The notes beneath the pieces are model-generated. The model did no database searches, was not told the DNA's origin, and saw nothing but the letters and a program-made list of their open reading frames with translations. The position numbers and the translations under genes are program-made. Source: Nocardiopsis eucommiae (GTDB lineage Bacteria; Actinomycetota; Actinomycetes; Streptosporangiales; Streptosporangiaceae). From it: 64,000 bases of DNA. The DNA lies in contig CP074402.1 of assembly GCA_018388625.1 (NCBI GenBank), forward strand, positions 3,658,001-3,722,000, given 5' to 3'. Of the stretch, positions 9,551 through 19,435 are shown piece by piece; positions within the stretch are counted from its first letter, which is position 1; every line of letters starts with the position of its first letter.

Positions 9551-10500
9551 TCCTTGGCCTCCAGCCTGATCCGGGGGTCGAGCGTGGCGGCGACCACGTC
9601 GACCAGCAGGTTGACGAGGACGAAGGCCACCGCGATGAAGAAGATGCAGCCCTCGATGAGCGGGTAGTCGCGCCGCTCGACGGCGGTGAGGAGCAACTTG
9701 CCCAGCCCGGGCAGGGAGAAGACGTTCTCGGTCACGACCGCTCCGCCGAGCATCGAGGCCAGGGAGAGCCCGACCACGGTGACCAGGGGCGCGAGCGCGG
9801 CCGGGAAGACGTAGGAGCGGGTGATGGTGCGCTCGGGCAGGCCCTGGGCCCGGGCGGTGGCCACGAAGGGCTGGTGCTTGGCGTCGAGCACGCCGTTGCG
9901 CGAGTAGCGGAAGAGCGTGGCCGCCTCCAGGGTGCCCAGCGCCAGGCACGGCAGCGCCATGTAGCGCACGTACTGGACCGGGTCCTCGGTGATCGGGGTG
10001 AACCCCGCGACCGGGAGCCACTGGAGGGTCACCCCGAAGAGCATGACCATCAGGATGGCCAGCCAGAAGGTGGGCATGGCCACGCCCACCGCAGACCCGA
10101 CCACCATGGTCCGGTCCAGGGCCCTCGACCTCGTGGCTCCGGCGACGGCGCCGAGCGCGGGCCCGATGAGGAGCGCGAGGAGCATGGAGATCAGGGCCAG
10201 CTGGCCGGTCACGAGCGCCGCGGACAGGACCAGTTCGGCCACGGGCGCGTGCAGGAAGATGGACTCCCCGAAGTCGAAGCGCGCCATCCTGGCGAGCCAG
10301 TCGAGGAACTGCTGCCACATCGGGGCGTCCAGGCCCAGTTCCGTGCGCAGTTCCGCGATCTCGGTCGCCGTGGCGTTCTCACCGAGGATGACGGCGGCCG
10401 GGTCGCCCGGGGTGAGCCGCAGCAGGACGAAGAGGAGCACCATCGGCACGGCGACGGTCGGGATGAGCGCCAGCAGGCGTTTGAACACGTAGGAGAGCAC
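9547..10500 (-). CDS. ABC transporter permease (DppB/OppB-like)
   Basis: Intact, 317 residues, about six membrane segments. The N-terminus ([13 protein letters not shown], then LTPGDPA) and the EAA loop region ([23 protein letters not shown]) are typical of DppB permeases, as is the end [13 protein letters not shown]. The start codon is GTG, three bases after the previous permease. Confidence 0.9.
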   Translation of the reverse strand: MLSYVFKRLLALIPTVAVPMVLLFVLLRLTPGDPAAVILGENATATEIAELRTELGLDAPMWQQFLDWLARMARFDFGESIFLHAPVAELVLSAALVTGQLALISMLLALLIGPALGAVAGATRSRALDRTMVVGSAVGVAMPTFWLAILMVMLFGVTLQWLPVAGFTPITEDPVQYVRYMALPCLALGTLEAATLFRYSRNGVLDAKHQPFVATARAQGLPERTITRSYVFPAALAPLVTVVGLSLASMLGGAVVTENVFSLPGLGKLLLTAVERRDYPLIEGCIFFIAVAFVLVNLLVDVVAATLDPRIRLEAKE

Positions 10501-10503
10501 GGG

Positions 10504-11414
10504 TCACCCGTCCTTCTCGTCGGAGCGGACGGCGGTCCGGGTCCGGCGCGAGGACCGGGCCGAGGACTTCGAGGAGCGCGCCAGCTCGGCCAGGCGCCGG
10601 GCCCGCGGGTCCATGGCGTCGCGCAGCCCGTCTCCGAGGAGGATGAGCCCGAGGACGGTCAGCAGGATCGCCGCGCCGGGGAACACCCCGATCCACCAGG
10701 CCACCGCCGCGTACTGCTGCGCGGCGGACAGGCTCGCGCCCCAGCTGGGCACGTCCGGCGGCAGTCCGATACCGAGGAAGCTCAGGGCCGCGATGGACAG
10801 CACCGTGGCTGCGAAGCCCATGGTCGCCTGGACGATGAGCACCGAGACGGACTCGGGTGCCACGTAGCGGAACAGGATCCAGGAGTCACGGGCCCCCAGC
10901 GCGCGGGCGGACTCCACCATGGGCGCCGAGCGCGCGGTGAGCGCGGCCGCGCGGACCACACGGGCGATCGGCGGTACCAGGACCACGGTGAGGCCGAACA
11001 GGACCGGCCCCACGCCCCGGCCCAGGACGCCGACCAGGCTCATGACCAGGATGATGTTGGGAAACGACATCAGGCCGTCGATGACGCGCATGACGATCGC
11101 GTCCACCCAGCGGAAGTAGCCGCAGACGACGCCGGTGAGGAACCCGGCGACGATGGCGAGCAGCGTGCAGGCGGCGGCGATACCGAGCGACGTACGCGCG
11201 CCGTGGAGGAGCACCGTCCACATGTCGCGGCCCTGTTCGTCGGTCCCGAGGGGGCCGCCGGTTCCGGGGGCCTGGAGCCGCTCGCTCGGCCGGAGCAGGT
11301 CGGGGTCGCCGCCCAGGAGGGGGCGAGGAGTGCCAGCAGCGTGATGACCGCGACGATCGCGGCGCCCGTCATCGCGCTCGGGTCCCTGGACAGGGACCGC
11401 AGGGTGGTTCTCAT
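10504..11414 (-). CDS. ABC transporter permease (DppC/OppC-like), one frame break
   Basis: The C-terminal 239 residues include the binding-protein-dependent transport domain with the EAA loop ESARALGARDSWILFRYVAPES and the closing GDGLRDAMDPRARRL. The N-terminus (MRTTLRSLSRDPSAMTGAAI, then a membrane helix) is in another frame; one extra C at about 11319-11324 joins them through LAPLLGGDPDLLRPSERLQ and PLGTDEQGRDMW, the conserved DppC motif. Confidence 0.88.
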
Positions 11415-11484
11415 GAGGAGTCTTTCGTGCGCGGTGGGTTCCGGAACCCGGCGGCCCCGCGGGGTGGGCCGCCGGGCGGCGGTC

Positions 11485-13040
11485 CTACTGGTCGATCCAG
11501 ATGTTGTAGAAACCGCGGACGGTCCCCTGCGTGGCCTCGAAACCGCCGACGTCCGCGGAGGTCACCGCGAGACGGGGTTCGTGGCCGAAGCGGATGAACG
11601 GGACGTCCTCCCAGATGAGGCCCTGGAGTTCGTCCCAGGCGGGCTTGCGGCTCTCGGTGTCCTCGCCCTCCGTGACGGCGGCCATGAGCTCGGCCTTCTC
11701 GTCGGTGGCCCACCAGCCGGGGAAGTCGTCGTTGAGGAAGACCACGGTCAGGGGGTCGGAGTAGGCCGCTCCGCCGCCGAGGAACACCTCCCAGGTGTCC
11801 TCCTCGGTCCGGGTGGAGCCGAAGGTGGCGGCGTCCATCGCCTGGAGGTCGACGTTGAGGCCGACCGCCTCCAGCTGCTGCTGGACGATGGGGCCGTAGT
11901 TGTCGTTGGAGGGGCGGTAGAGCACGCGCACCGGCGTGCCGTCGTACCCGGCCTCGTCGAGCAGGCGCTCCGCCTCCTCTGCCGAGCGGTCCGTGTAGGC
12001 CTCGGACCCGGAGTCGGAGTACCAGGGCGAACCGGGTGGGAAGAAGCTGGAGTCCTCGGTGAAGTAGTCGGTCCCGCCGAGGTACTGGGTCTCGATCTCC
12101 GCGAAGTCCAGCGCGTTGAGCACGGCGCGGCGCATGAGCACGTCGCCCATCAGCTCGGACCGCAGGTTGAACTGCATGATGGAGAACTCGGAGTCCTCGC
12201 TCAGCACCGCCCGGAGCGAGGGGTCGGCCTCGTAGACGTCCAGCTGGTCGACGCCGAGGAACTGCGGGGCGACGTTCACCTCGGCCGTGCGCAGCTGGTT
12301 GAGCGTGTTCGACTCGTTGAACGGGACGAACCTCAGGGTGTCGGCGTGGGCGGTCTTCGCCCCCGCCGCGCCGTCGGGGTCCTCGTCGCGCGGGGCGTAC
12401 TCGTCGAACCGGGAGGCCGTGGCCTGGCGGTCCACCGTGAACTCGTCCAGGCGATAGGGGCCGGTGCAGTCCAGGGAGGACAGTTCGTCGTCCCCGGCGG
12501 CCTCCAGCGAGGACGCCGACATCACGTAGGCGCCGGTGTCGGGGGTGGAGAGCAGGGCGGGGATCGCGCCCGTGGGGTTGACGGTGGTGATCGTGACCGT
12601 GAGCTCGTCGGTCTCGGCGACCTCCTCAACCAGGCTGTTGAAGAGCTCACCCGGGTCGGAGTCGGCGTAGCGGTCGAGCGAGGCCACGACGTCGGCGGCG
12701 GTGAGCTGGCCGCCCTCGTGGAACGGGACGCCCTCCCTCAGGTCCAGCGTGTAGACGCCCGCGTCGACGTCGTACTCGTAGGACTCCACGAGGCCGTCCT
12801 GGATCGAGGTGTCGGCCGCGTTGGCGAACAGGCCCTCACACACCGACGCCGCGACCATCCAGTTGGAACGCGAGGTGGTGGCGTGCGGATCGATGACGGC
12901 GGGCAGTGAGGCGACCACGAGCTCGCCTCCGGTCACCGGCTCCGAGGAGGCTCCGCCGCCCTGGGGGAGCCGCAGCCGGACAGGAGGAGTGCCGTGCCGC
13001 CCACCAGTCCTAGTGCGGCCGCGCTGCGCTGAGAGATCAC
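11485..13040 (-). CDS. ABC transporter substrate-binding lipoprotein (family 5, DppA/OppA-like), one frame break
   Basis: A product of about 518 residues starting at the GTG at 13040, preceded by GAAAGG. The start MISQRSAAALGLVGGTALLL followed by SGCGS is a lipoprotein signal with the lipobox LSGC. The body has family 5 features: a VCEGLFANAADTSIQDGLVES entry, LREGVPFHEGGQLTAADVVASL, and a C-terminal lobe ending VRGFYNIWIDQ. The frame is lost just after the lipobox at about 12960-12966; one extra C restores it. A longer minus-strand frame that opens at 13113 reads through the true start and is not the protein. This is the first gene of the importer operon. Its ligand is unknown. Confidence 0.87.
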
Positions 13041-13441
13041 GGATCAGGCCTTTCGGGGAAATCGGGATGGTGGTCCCGTGGGGACACCCACAGGTTAGGC
13101 ATGGTTCACCCACGTGAAAGGCATCGTTTACCGCGACCCCGGTAAGAAACGATCAGGTGACGGAAGTTACAGGTGTGACAGGTGAGACCGTGGGTGTCCG
13201 TGATCCCACGCACGGCGACCGCTCCGGAGCGTCTCCCCTGACGGGCGGTCACCCCCGGCGCGACCGGGAGGGCGCCGCACACGGGCGAGGTCGGCGCGTC
13301 GGGTACCGGGCGCCCGCCGGTCCGTCACCGCGCCGCAACCGGAACCCGGGACGGATTTCACGCGGAGGGGTCTGGTCAGACCGGCCGCGACACTCCATGG
13401 TGTGAGGGTTCGACCGACACCTCCTCCCCCAAGGAGCAGCG
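13041..13441. promoter_or_regulatory. Divergent promoter region between importer operon and secreted nuclease
   Basis: Four hundred bases without a gene. On the minus strand TTTCAC and TAACCT, 16 bases apart (about 13093-13120), could be the importer promoter. Around 13155-13190 the motif AGGTG-S-R-A recurs three times (AGGTGACGGA, AGGTGTGACA, AGGTGAGACC), which looks like a clustered binding site. The nuclease has its AAGGAG at 13431-13436. Confidence 0.4.
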
Positions 13442-14125
13442 TTGCCCGCGATCCCCCGTACGTCCCCCGTCACCCCCGCGCGCCGAACGGTGGTCGGCGC
13501 CCTGGCCGCCCTCACCGCCGCCGTACTCGTCGCCGTCCTCGGCTGGGCCACCCCGGCCCTGGCCCACCACGTCCTGCCGCCCGGTATCCCCTCCACCTCC
13601 GCCGCGCAGTCGCAGCTCAACGGCCTCACCGTCCGGGCCAAGAACAACGGCGCGGGCTACGACCGCAGCCTCTTCCCGCACTGGGTGGTCATCACCAGCC
13701 CCTGCGACGCGCGCGAGACCGTCCTGCGTCGCGACGGCCACACCGTGCAGGTGGACGGCGACTGCCGACCGACGTCCGGCCGGTGGTCCAGCGAGTACGA
13801 CGGCGTGTGGACCGACGACGCGTCCTCGTTCGACATCGACCACATGGTCCCGCTCCACGAAGCCTGGCGGTCGGGCGCCAACGGCTGGTCCGCCAACCAG
13901 CGGCGCGCCTTCGCCAACGACGTCTCCGCGCCCCAGCTGTGGGCGGTGTCCGCCAGCAGCAACCGTTCCAAGGGTGACCGCGACCCCTCCGCCTGGATGC
14001 CGCCGCGCACCGCGATCCACTGCGACTACGTCAAGGCCTGGGTCAACGTGAAGCACCGCTACGGGCTGTCCGTGACCAGCACCGAGAAGTCCTCCATCCA
14101 GGGCACCATCAACGCCCGCTGCTGA
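13442..14125 (+). CDS. Secreted HNH-family nuclease (DUF1524/GmrSD C-terminal type)
   Basis: Intact, 227 residues, TTG start behind AAGGAG. A signal peptide runs to about residue 41 (basic start, hydrophobic core, cleavage near ALA-HH). The mature part has the catalytic FDIDHMVPLHEAWRSGA, then NRSKGDRDPSAW, and four cysteines suited to disulfides (CDARET, GDCRPT, HCDYVK, NARC). This is the standard small extracellular nuclease of actinomycetes, probably for extracellular DNA use. It has its own terminator. Confidence 0.88.
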   Translation: MPAIPRTSPVTPARRTVVGALAALTAAVLVAVLGWATPALAHHVLPPGIPSTSAAQSQLNGLTVRAKNNGAGYDRSLFPHWVVITSPCDARETVLRRDGHTVQVDGDCRPTSGRWSSEYDGVWTDDASSFDIDHMVPLHEAWRSGANGWSANQRRAFANDVSAPQLWAVSASSNRSKGDRDPSAWMPPRTAIHCDYVKAWVNVKHRYGLSVTSTEKSSIQGTINARC

Positions 14126-14132
14126 CCGCTCC

Positions 14133-14162
14133 GGGCCGTGGGGGCCGAGGCCCGCACGGCCC
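14133..14162. terminator. Hairpin terminator after the nuclease
   Basis: GGGCCGTG pairs with CACGGCCC, with further pairing inside (GGGCC/GGCCC). It begins eight bases after the stop codon. Confidence 0.55.
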
Positions 14163-14247
14163 GGCCCCGTGCGGCGGGGACCGTGCGCCCCGGACCGTGC
14201 GGGGCGAGGGGGTTCCGGACGGTTCACCGGCTCGGCATGATGGTGCG

Positions 14248-14548
14248 ATGAAACGCTGTGAATTCTGCGAACTCCCCCTGGACGGCGGTTGCGCCTGCGC
14301 GCTCGGAACCGACCGTCGTCGCGGTCAGGCGCCCCCGTGAGCGAGATCCACATCCACAGCAGCGGGAAGGCCCACCTTCCCGGCTGCCCGCACCAGTACC
14401 CGGGCGGCGTCCACGCCCCCGGTGGGGTTGGGTCCTCGACGCCGATCCCGCCGCGTGGCGCCGGATCAGTGAGAGTTCACCCCTGCGCGCGACTCACGGC
14501 AACACCGACAGGGTCGCCACCAGCCGCTGCAAGGACTGCGACGCCTGA
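14248..14548 (+). CDS. Small Cys-rich protein, paralogue of the one at 29804, frame broken twice
   Basis: The start MKRCEFCELPLDGGCACAL nearly repeats MKRCDFCELPVGEGCACAL of the gene at 29804, and the end RISESSPLRATHGNTDRVAT followed by SRCKDCDA matches its end. The middle, with SEIHIHSSGKAHLPGCPHQY, lies in a second frame. Two single-base losses, at about 14331-14337 (C run) and in the G-rich stretch at about 14420-14438, account for this. The two CxxC pairs at the start and one at the end suggest a metal-binding protein of about 100 residues. The family is not recognised. It may be a true pseudogene, but losses of the same kind hit conserved genes all over the window. Confidence 0.6.
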
Positions 14549-14614
14549 ACCTCCGGTCACTGGTCCGGTCCCGACCGGGACGACGGGTGTCGCACCCGCC
14601 GTCCCGGCTCCGGC

Positions 14615-15207
14615 TCACCAGCCCGCCCCCGGGCCCAGCTCCCTCAGGTACGGACGCACGGCGTCGAGGACCGTGGGGAACCACACCGAGAACGCGGCGG
14701 CCGCGCGCAGCCGCTCCAGCCCGGCGGCGTCCACGAAGGCCGTCTCGGCCACTTCCTCGGGGTCGGGACGGGTCCGACCCCGGACCACCCCGACGAACAG
14801 GTGGTTGAACTCGCGTTCCACGAGCCCGGAGACCGGGTCCGTGTGGTGGTAGCTCACCGTTCCGGCCGCGCGCATGAGCGCCGGTGCCACCCCCAGCTCC
14901 TCCCCGTGCGCCGGGACGCCGCCACGAAGGGGAGCTCACCGGGTTCGGGGTGGCCGCAGCAGGTGTTGGACCACAGGCCCGGCGAGTGGTACTTGGAGAG
15001 GGCACGGCGCTGGAGCATCAGTCGTCCCCGCTCGTCCAGCAGGAACACCGAGAAGGCCCGGTGCAGCTGGCCCGGGGCCCGGTGCGCGGACAGCTTCTCG
15101 GCGGTGCCCGTCGTGGTCCCGTCCTCGTCGACCAGCTCGAGCATGATCGGCCGGGGCTCGTCCCGCGAGGACTCGTTCACGGAGCCGGCGTGGGTGTCGG
15201 TGGTCAT
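14615..15207 (-). CDS. idi: Type 1 isopentenyl-diphosphate isomerase (Nudix fold), one frame break
   Basis: The protein carries HRAFSVFLLDERGRLMLQRR, the catalytic-cysteine motif SNTCCGHPEPGE, and a Nudix-like RRTGEELGV after correction. The C-terminal half has YHHTDPVSGLVEREFNHLFVG and the W-less ending typical of short actinobacterial forms. One extra G at about 14914-14920 joins the halves. It interconverts IPP and DMAPP, feeding geranyl diphosphate to the methyltransferase and cyclase upstream in the same operon. A strong hairpin separates it from the methyltransferase, so its expression may be partly uncoupled. Confidence 0.88.
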
Positions 15208-15250
15208 GAGCGCCCTTCGTGTTCGACGGTGGTGTGGCGTGCCGCGCGGT

Positions 15251-15306
15251 CACGGCCCGGCTGGGGCGGCCCCTGAGGGAGGGGGCGCCCCGGAGGCCGG
15301 GCCGTG
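15251..15306. terminator. Hairpin between GPP methyltransferase and idi
   Basis: CACGGCCCGGC at 15251-15261 pairs perfectly with GCCGGGCCGTG at 15296-15306; the loop is itself G- and C-rich. On the minus strand it follows the methyltransferase stop and precedes idi. It could end the 2-methylisoborneol transcript or reduce read-through into idi. Confidence 0.55.
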
Positions 15307-15322
15307 TGCGCGGGCGGGAGGG

Positions 15323-16195
15323 TCAGACCTTGTCGGCCGCGATGAGCAGGTAGTGGAAGCTGCCCTCCTTGTACGCGGTCAGGAACGGGTCCTCGACACC
15401 GGTCGCGACCTGGGACTGCGCCCGCAGCTCCCAGTACGGGATGGTGGCGGCGGTGAGGTCGACGACGTTGATCGGCACCAGGTTGTTGGCGGCCATCGCC
15501 CGGAAGTACGCGCTCCGGGGGTGGATGTTGCACGTGTAGTGCTCGTCGATCCGGCTGACCGCCTTGGACCGGCCACCGGTCACGTCGTTGTAGCAGCCGG
15601 TGATGGTGACGTAGCGGCCGCCGTACTCCAGCAGGCGGGAGTGCTCGCTGAAGAGCTCGAACAGGTCCACGTACATCGTGGACTCGTTGTTCCAGCTGGC
15701 CCGCAGCGAACCGGACTCGAAGCCGGTGTCCAGCATGTTGCGGAAGTGGAAGCGCACCTTGTCGTCCACGCCCCGCTCACGGGCCTGGGCGTTGGCGAAG
15801 TCCACCTGCTGCTCGGAGATGCTCACGCCGTCCACGTGGCAGCCGAAACGGGCGTTGGCCATGAAGCTGGTGCCGCCCCGGCCGGAGCCGGTGTCCTGGA
15901 TGCGGTCGTCCGGGGTGATGTCACCGAGGTGGTCCAGGAGGACGTCCGCCTGTGCGGTCTCCAGGCGGTGCATCTCCTCGATGATCCGCTGCTCCCGCGT
16001 CTCCTCGGGACCCTCGAGCACGGACGGGTCGTAGTCACCGATCCCGTAGTGGTGGTGGAAGAGACCGTCGACCTCACCGAGGCGGATGTTCACGGGGTCC
16101 TTCTCCGCGTTCCAGTAGTCCGCCACGGACTTCTGGTAGGCGGTGCGCAGGACCTGGTTCCGCACCGGGTTGTGAGAGGGCATGGTCGTGGTCAT
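15323..16195 (-). CDS. Geranyl diphosphate 2-C-methyltransferase
   Basis: A 290-residue SAM-dependent methyltransferase starting at the ATG at 16195, which has an AAGGAG nine bases upstream; an earlier in-frame start has none. The SAM motif IQDTGSGRGGTSFMA, the LRASWNNESTMYVDL acidic segment and the HYGIGDYD motif near residue 50 match the GPP methyltransferases of 2-methylisoborneol synthesis. It methylates C2 of geranyl diphosphate to give 2-methyl-GPP for the neighbouring cyclase. It is 90 bases downstream of the cyclase gene on the same strand. Confidence 0.93.
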   Translation of the reverse strand: MTTTMPSHNPVRNQVLRTAYQKSVADYWNAEKDPVNIRLGEVDGLFHHHYGIGDYDPSVLEGPEETREQRIIEEMHRLETAQADVLLDHLGDITPDDRIQDTGSGRGGTSFMANARFGCHVDGVSISEQQVDFANAQARERGVDDKVRFHFRNMLDTGFESGSLRASWNNESTMYVDLFELFSEHSRLLEYGGRYVTITGCYNDVTGGRSKAVSRIDEHYTCNIHPRSAYFRAMAANNLVPINVVDLTAATIPYWELRAQSQVATGVEDPFLTAYKEGSFHYLLIAADKV

Positions 16196-16285
16196 CGCGT
16201 GTTGCTCCTTGTCATGGATGTTCGTCGTCGGTTCGGGCACGCCGAACCGGGGCGGGGACGGGTGCCCCCGCCCGGAGGGGTGTCG

Positions 16286-17536
16286 TCAGTGCGCGGCGGC
16301 GCCGTGGTAGCGGGCGGTCCGGGCGTGCCACTCACGGCTGCCCCCGAGCCAGGCCCACACACCGGCGAGGAAGCGGCGCAGTTCCGGTGATCCGGCGAGG
16401 GCGAGCGCGGCCGCCTCCGCTTCGTAGGTGTGCATGATCTCGTCGTGGAGGAGGACCGAGCGCTCGATCGCCTCGCGCTCCGAACAGTTCTCCTCGGTGG
16501 CGATCAGCCTCGGGACGCTGAAGTCGGAGGGGTCCTCCTTGCCCATCGAGTAGAGGTCGTTCACGATCACGCTGGCGGACCCCGCCAGGGTGAAGACCCT
16601 CCGCACCCGGGGGTCGGAGAACTCCTCCTGGGAGAGCTCGTAGCCCGCCACCGCGTCGATGAGCACCATGCACGGCACGAAACTGTTCTCGTGCCGGTGC
16701 ATGAGGAACTCCCAGACCGGGGGCCGCTGGCCGGTCGCCGCCCAGACCCCCTCCTGGTTGTAGGCCACGAACATGATCGCCAGCTCGTGCCGGAGCCGCC
16801 GGACCTGCGCGGCCGAGGCGTGGTCGGACAGGTTGTCCAGGGCGGCGCGCAGCGCCACCATGACCGGGTCGGCCTGGACGACCTCCTCCAGCTGCGGGGC
16901 GTACCGCAGCGGCAGGTGCGCCTGGTCGATCACCGAGTGGGCGATCGCCAGCCGCTGCCCCAGCAGCTCCGGGCGGGCCTCCTCCACCTCACCGTCCATG
17001 TAGTGGTCGTCCACCGACCACTCGGACAGCGCGCACTTGGCGGCGGCCAGCAACCGTTCGGGGTCGTCGGACTCCGGGTGGGCGAGCATGATGAGGCGTC
17101 CGAAGTCGCACGCGCGCACCCGGTCCAGCTGACCGGGGTACACACCCACCTCCTCGGCCCACGCGACCAGCCGGTCGTTGACCTCCTCCCCCAGCGCCGG
17201 GTCGTCCCGGACGGCGGGAGGGCAGTACAGGACCGGGACCGGTGCGCCGCCGTCGTCCTTCGGGAGGCCGGGGCCCGCGGGCGCGGGCGGGACCAGGGTG
17301 GCGGTCCCCGCGCCCCTCGGCTCGGACACGGGCGGCCGGGCGGGCAGCAGGACCCGGGCGGCCGAGGTCCCCAGGCCGGTGGGCCCGCCGGGCAGGCCCA
17401 TCCCGCTGACGGACCGGGTCGGGGCCGCGAACAGGTCCGCCTTCCCGGGGCGTTGCGGGTCGCGCAGCAGCGAGCGCACCAGCTCCGCCGTCGAGTGCCC
17501 GGCGCTGGTCGAGGACATCCGGGAGAGCAGTGACAC
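16286..17536 (-). CDS. 2-methylisoborneol synthase (class I terpene cyclase)
   Basis: A 416-residue protein with GTG start and a strong AGGAGG. The metal-binding motifs are complete: the Asp-rich DDHYMDGE at about residue 176 and NDLYSMGKE (N-x3-S-x3-E) at about residue 326; the end TARYHG supplies the usual RY pair. It cyclises 2-methyl-GPP to the earthy odorant 2-methylisoborneol. The first 105 residues are a Pro/Gly/Ala-rich, disordered-looking extension. In related systems such an extension serves to load the cyclase into the family 2B encapsulin shell encoded just upstream. Confidence 0.95.
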   Translation of the reverse strand: MSLLSRMSSTSAGHSTAELVRSLLRDPQRPGKADLFAAPTRSVSGMGLPGGPTGLGTSAARVLLPARPPVSEPRGAGTATLVPPAPAGPGLPKDDGGAPVPVLYCPPAVRDDPALGEEVNDRLVAWAEEVGVYPGQLDRVRACDFGRLIMLAHPESDDPERLLAAAKCALSEWSVDDHYMDGEVEEARPELLGQRLAIAHSVIDQAHLPLRYAPQLEEVVQADPVMVALRAALDNLSDHASAAQVRRLRHELAIMFVAYNQEGVWAATGQRPPVWEFLMHRHENSFVPCMVLIDAVAGYELSQEEFSDPRVRRVFTLAGSASVIVNDLYSMGKEDPSDFSVPRLIATEENCSEREAIERSVLLHDEIMHTYEAEAAALALAGSPELRRFLAGVWAWLGGSREWHARTARYHGAAAH

Positions 17537-17567
17537 TCAGGCCTCCTTCCCTGACGGTGCGGATCGT

Positions 17568-18971
17568 TCAGGCACGGGGACGGACCTCGACGTTCTCCAG
17601 GACGCCGAGGGCGTCCGGGACGAGCACGGCGGCGGAGTAGTAGGTGCTCACCAGGTAGGAGATGAGCGCCCTGTCGTCGATGCCCATGAACCGGGCGTTG
17701 AGGCCGGGCTCGACCTCGTCGGGCAGGCCGGTCTGGTGCAGGCCGATGACGCCCTCGTTGTCCTCACCGGTACGCACCGCGATGATCGAGGAGGTCTGGT
17801 GCTCGGAGATCGGGATCTTGCCGCAGGGCAGGATCGGCACCCCGCGCCACGCGGGCAGGTGGTGGCCGCCGACCTCGACGGTGCCGATGTTGAGGCCCAG
17901 CTTGTTGCACTCCTTGCCGAAGGCCGCGATGGCCCGGGGGTGCGCGAACATGAACTGGGTGTTGCGCCGCATGCTCACCAGGTCGTCGAGGTCGTCCGGC
18001 GTGGGCGGGCCGGAGTGCGTCTGGATGCGCTGGCGGAAGTCCGCGTTGTGCAGCAGACCGAAGTCGCGGTTGTTGACCAGTTCGAACTCCTGGCGCTCAC
18101 GCAGGGCCTCGATGGTCAGACGCAGCTGCTGCTCGGTCTGGTTCATCGGCTTGTTGTAGAGGTCGGCCACCCGGGTGTGCACGCGCAGCACGGTCTGGGC
18201 GACGCTCAGCTCGTACTCACGGGGCCTGAGCTCGTAGTCGACGAAGGTGCCGGGGATCTCGACCTCACCGGAGTGCCCGGAGGAGAGGGCGATCTCGGCC
18301 TCGCCGTACTTGTTCTGGCTGCGTCCGGGGACCGACAGGAACGCCTGGACCTGTGCCTGGAGGCTGGGCGAGTCGTCCAAGAGGGCGATGAACTCCCGGC
18401 GGGGCAGCTCCAGGAGGGTGCCCGCGGTGGCCGCCTTGACGGTGAATCCCCAGACGGGGTCGGTGTCCAGGAGGTACCGCTCACCGACGTTGTCGCCGTC
18501 CGCGAGCACACCGAGGCGGTTGGTCTCCCCGTAGGCGCCCTCGCTGGTCTTGTGGACGCGCCCGTGCGCCAGGAGGAACAGCCGGTCCGCGGGCGTGCCC
18601 TCCTGGGCGAGGACCTCGCCCGGCTCGAACTCCCGCTGGGTGAAGCGCCCGGCCAGGGCCTCCAGGACCTCGATGTCGTCGTAGCCGCGCAGCACGGCCA
18701 GCTCCCCGAGCTCGCGCGGGATCACGCGCACCTCGGAGCCGGTCTGCTCGAAGTCGATCCGGCCGTCGCCGATGGTGTAGGTCAGTCGGCGGTTCACCCG
18801 GTAGGCGCCGCCGTCGGTCTGGACCCAGGGGAGCGTCTTGAGCAGCCAGCGGGAGCTCTTCCCCTGCATCTGCGGCGCGGACTTGGTGGTGGTCGCCAGG
18901 TTCCGCGCGGCGGCGGTCGCCAGGCTCTGCTGTTCGCTGGTCCGAACCTCGGGGGCTGAGTCGATCGACAT
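17568..18971 (-). CDS. Family 2B encapsulin shell protein with cyclic-nucleotide-binding domain (EshA-like)
   Basis: A 467-residue protein, intact. The N-terminal arm and E-loop region ([11 protein letters not shown], then [16 protein letters not shown]) are followed at about residues 105-215 by an inserted cNMP-binding domain ([20 protein letters not shown], then [10 protein letters not shown]). The HK97-type shell domain then runs to the end, with [19 protein letters not shown] and [19 protein letters not shown]. Such proteins, once annotated as Crp-like regulators, form capsids that package 2-methylisoborneol synthase. No DNA-binding helix-turn-helix is present. The gap to the cyclase is 31 bases, so shell and cargo are co-transcribed. 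I start at 18971 because a longer reading has no ribosome binding site. Confidence 0.9.
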   Translation of the reverse strand: MSIDSAPEVRTSEQQSLATAAARNLATTTKSAPQMQGKSSRWLLKTLPWVQTDGGAYRVNRRLTYTIGDGRIDFEQTGSEVRVIPRELGELAVLRGYDDIEVLEALAGRFTQREFEPGEVLAQEGTPADRLFLLAHGRVHKTSEGAYGETNRLGVLADGDNVGERYLLDTDPVWGFTVKAATAGTLLELPRREFIALLDDSPSLQAQVQAFLSVPGRSQNKYGEAEIALSSGHSGEVEIPGTFVDYELRPREYELSVAQTVLRVHTRVADLYNKPMNQTEQQLRLTIEALRERQEFELVNNRDFGLLHNADFRQRIQTHSGPPTPDDLDDLVSMRRNTQFMFAHPRAIAAFGKECNKLGLNIGTVEVGGHHLPAWRGVPILPCGKIPISEHQTSSIIAVRTGEDNEGVIGLHQTGLPDEVEPGLNARFMGIDDRALISYLVSTYYSAAVLVPDALGVLENVEVRPRA

Positions 18972-19435
18972 CGAAGGTGTCTCTCTTCGTCGTGGTCGCG
19001 TGTACCCGTGCCCGACGGTGGGGCCGTCGTGCACGGACTGAGAGGGCGAAGGGGACGCAAACCACTGGGACGGGCGCAATACGACCGCTCCCGGACCGTC
19101 CCCCACAAACCGCGGCCCACCTTACGAGGAACACCACCGCGAAATCCCAGGAATCTCCTTTTCAGACGCAAGAAGATCATCCTGACATTCTCCGATTCCC
19201 AAACCGGGACCTTCGACTCACTTCACCCACCCAGATCAGCGATACACCCAACATGAGCAGCACTGATGAGAATCCGATCTCTCCCACCGCCCGACGCCCA
19301 CAACACGCGGACATAGCCACCCAAGGCACCCATCAATGACCAAAAATCGGACCATAGCCGGGTTCCTTTCGCGGATCCACGACCACCGAACTCGTTTCTT
19401 TTCGGTCACCGCAGATAACTCCCGAAAGCCCCGAA
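18972..19435. other. Intergenic region upstream of the 2-methylisoborneol operon, lower in GC
   Basis: No gene is supported in these 464 bases. The stretch 19130-19440 is clearly richer in A and T than its surroundings, as expected for the promoter of the encapsulin operon. It also holds the end of the minus-strand photolyase gene's untranslated region. I could not pick a convincing -35/-10 pair. Confidence 0.5.

Noticed and set aside
9874..12909. Plus-strand open frame of 1011 codons antisense to the ABC importer
   Set aside because: Its composition (Gly, Arg, His, Asp in repeats) is that of a shadow of high-GC minus-strand genes, which have clear motifs; no start signal is present.
17568..18971. 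Crp-type transcription factor
   Set aside because: The cNMP domain is present but there is no DNA-binding helix-turn-helix; the rest is an encapsulin shell domain.
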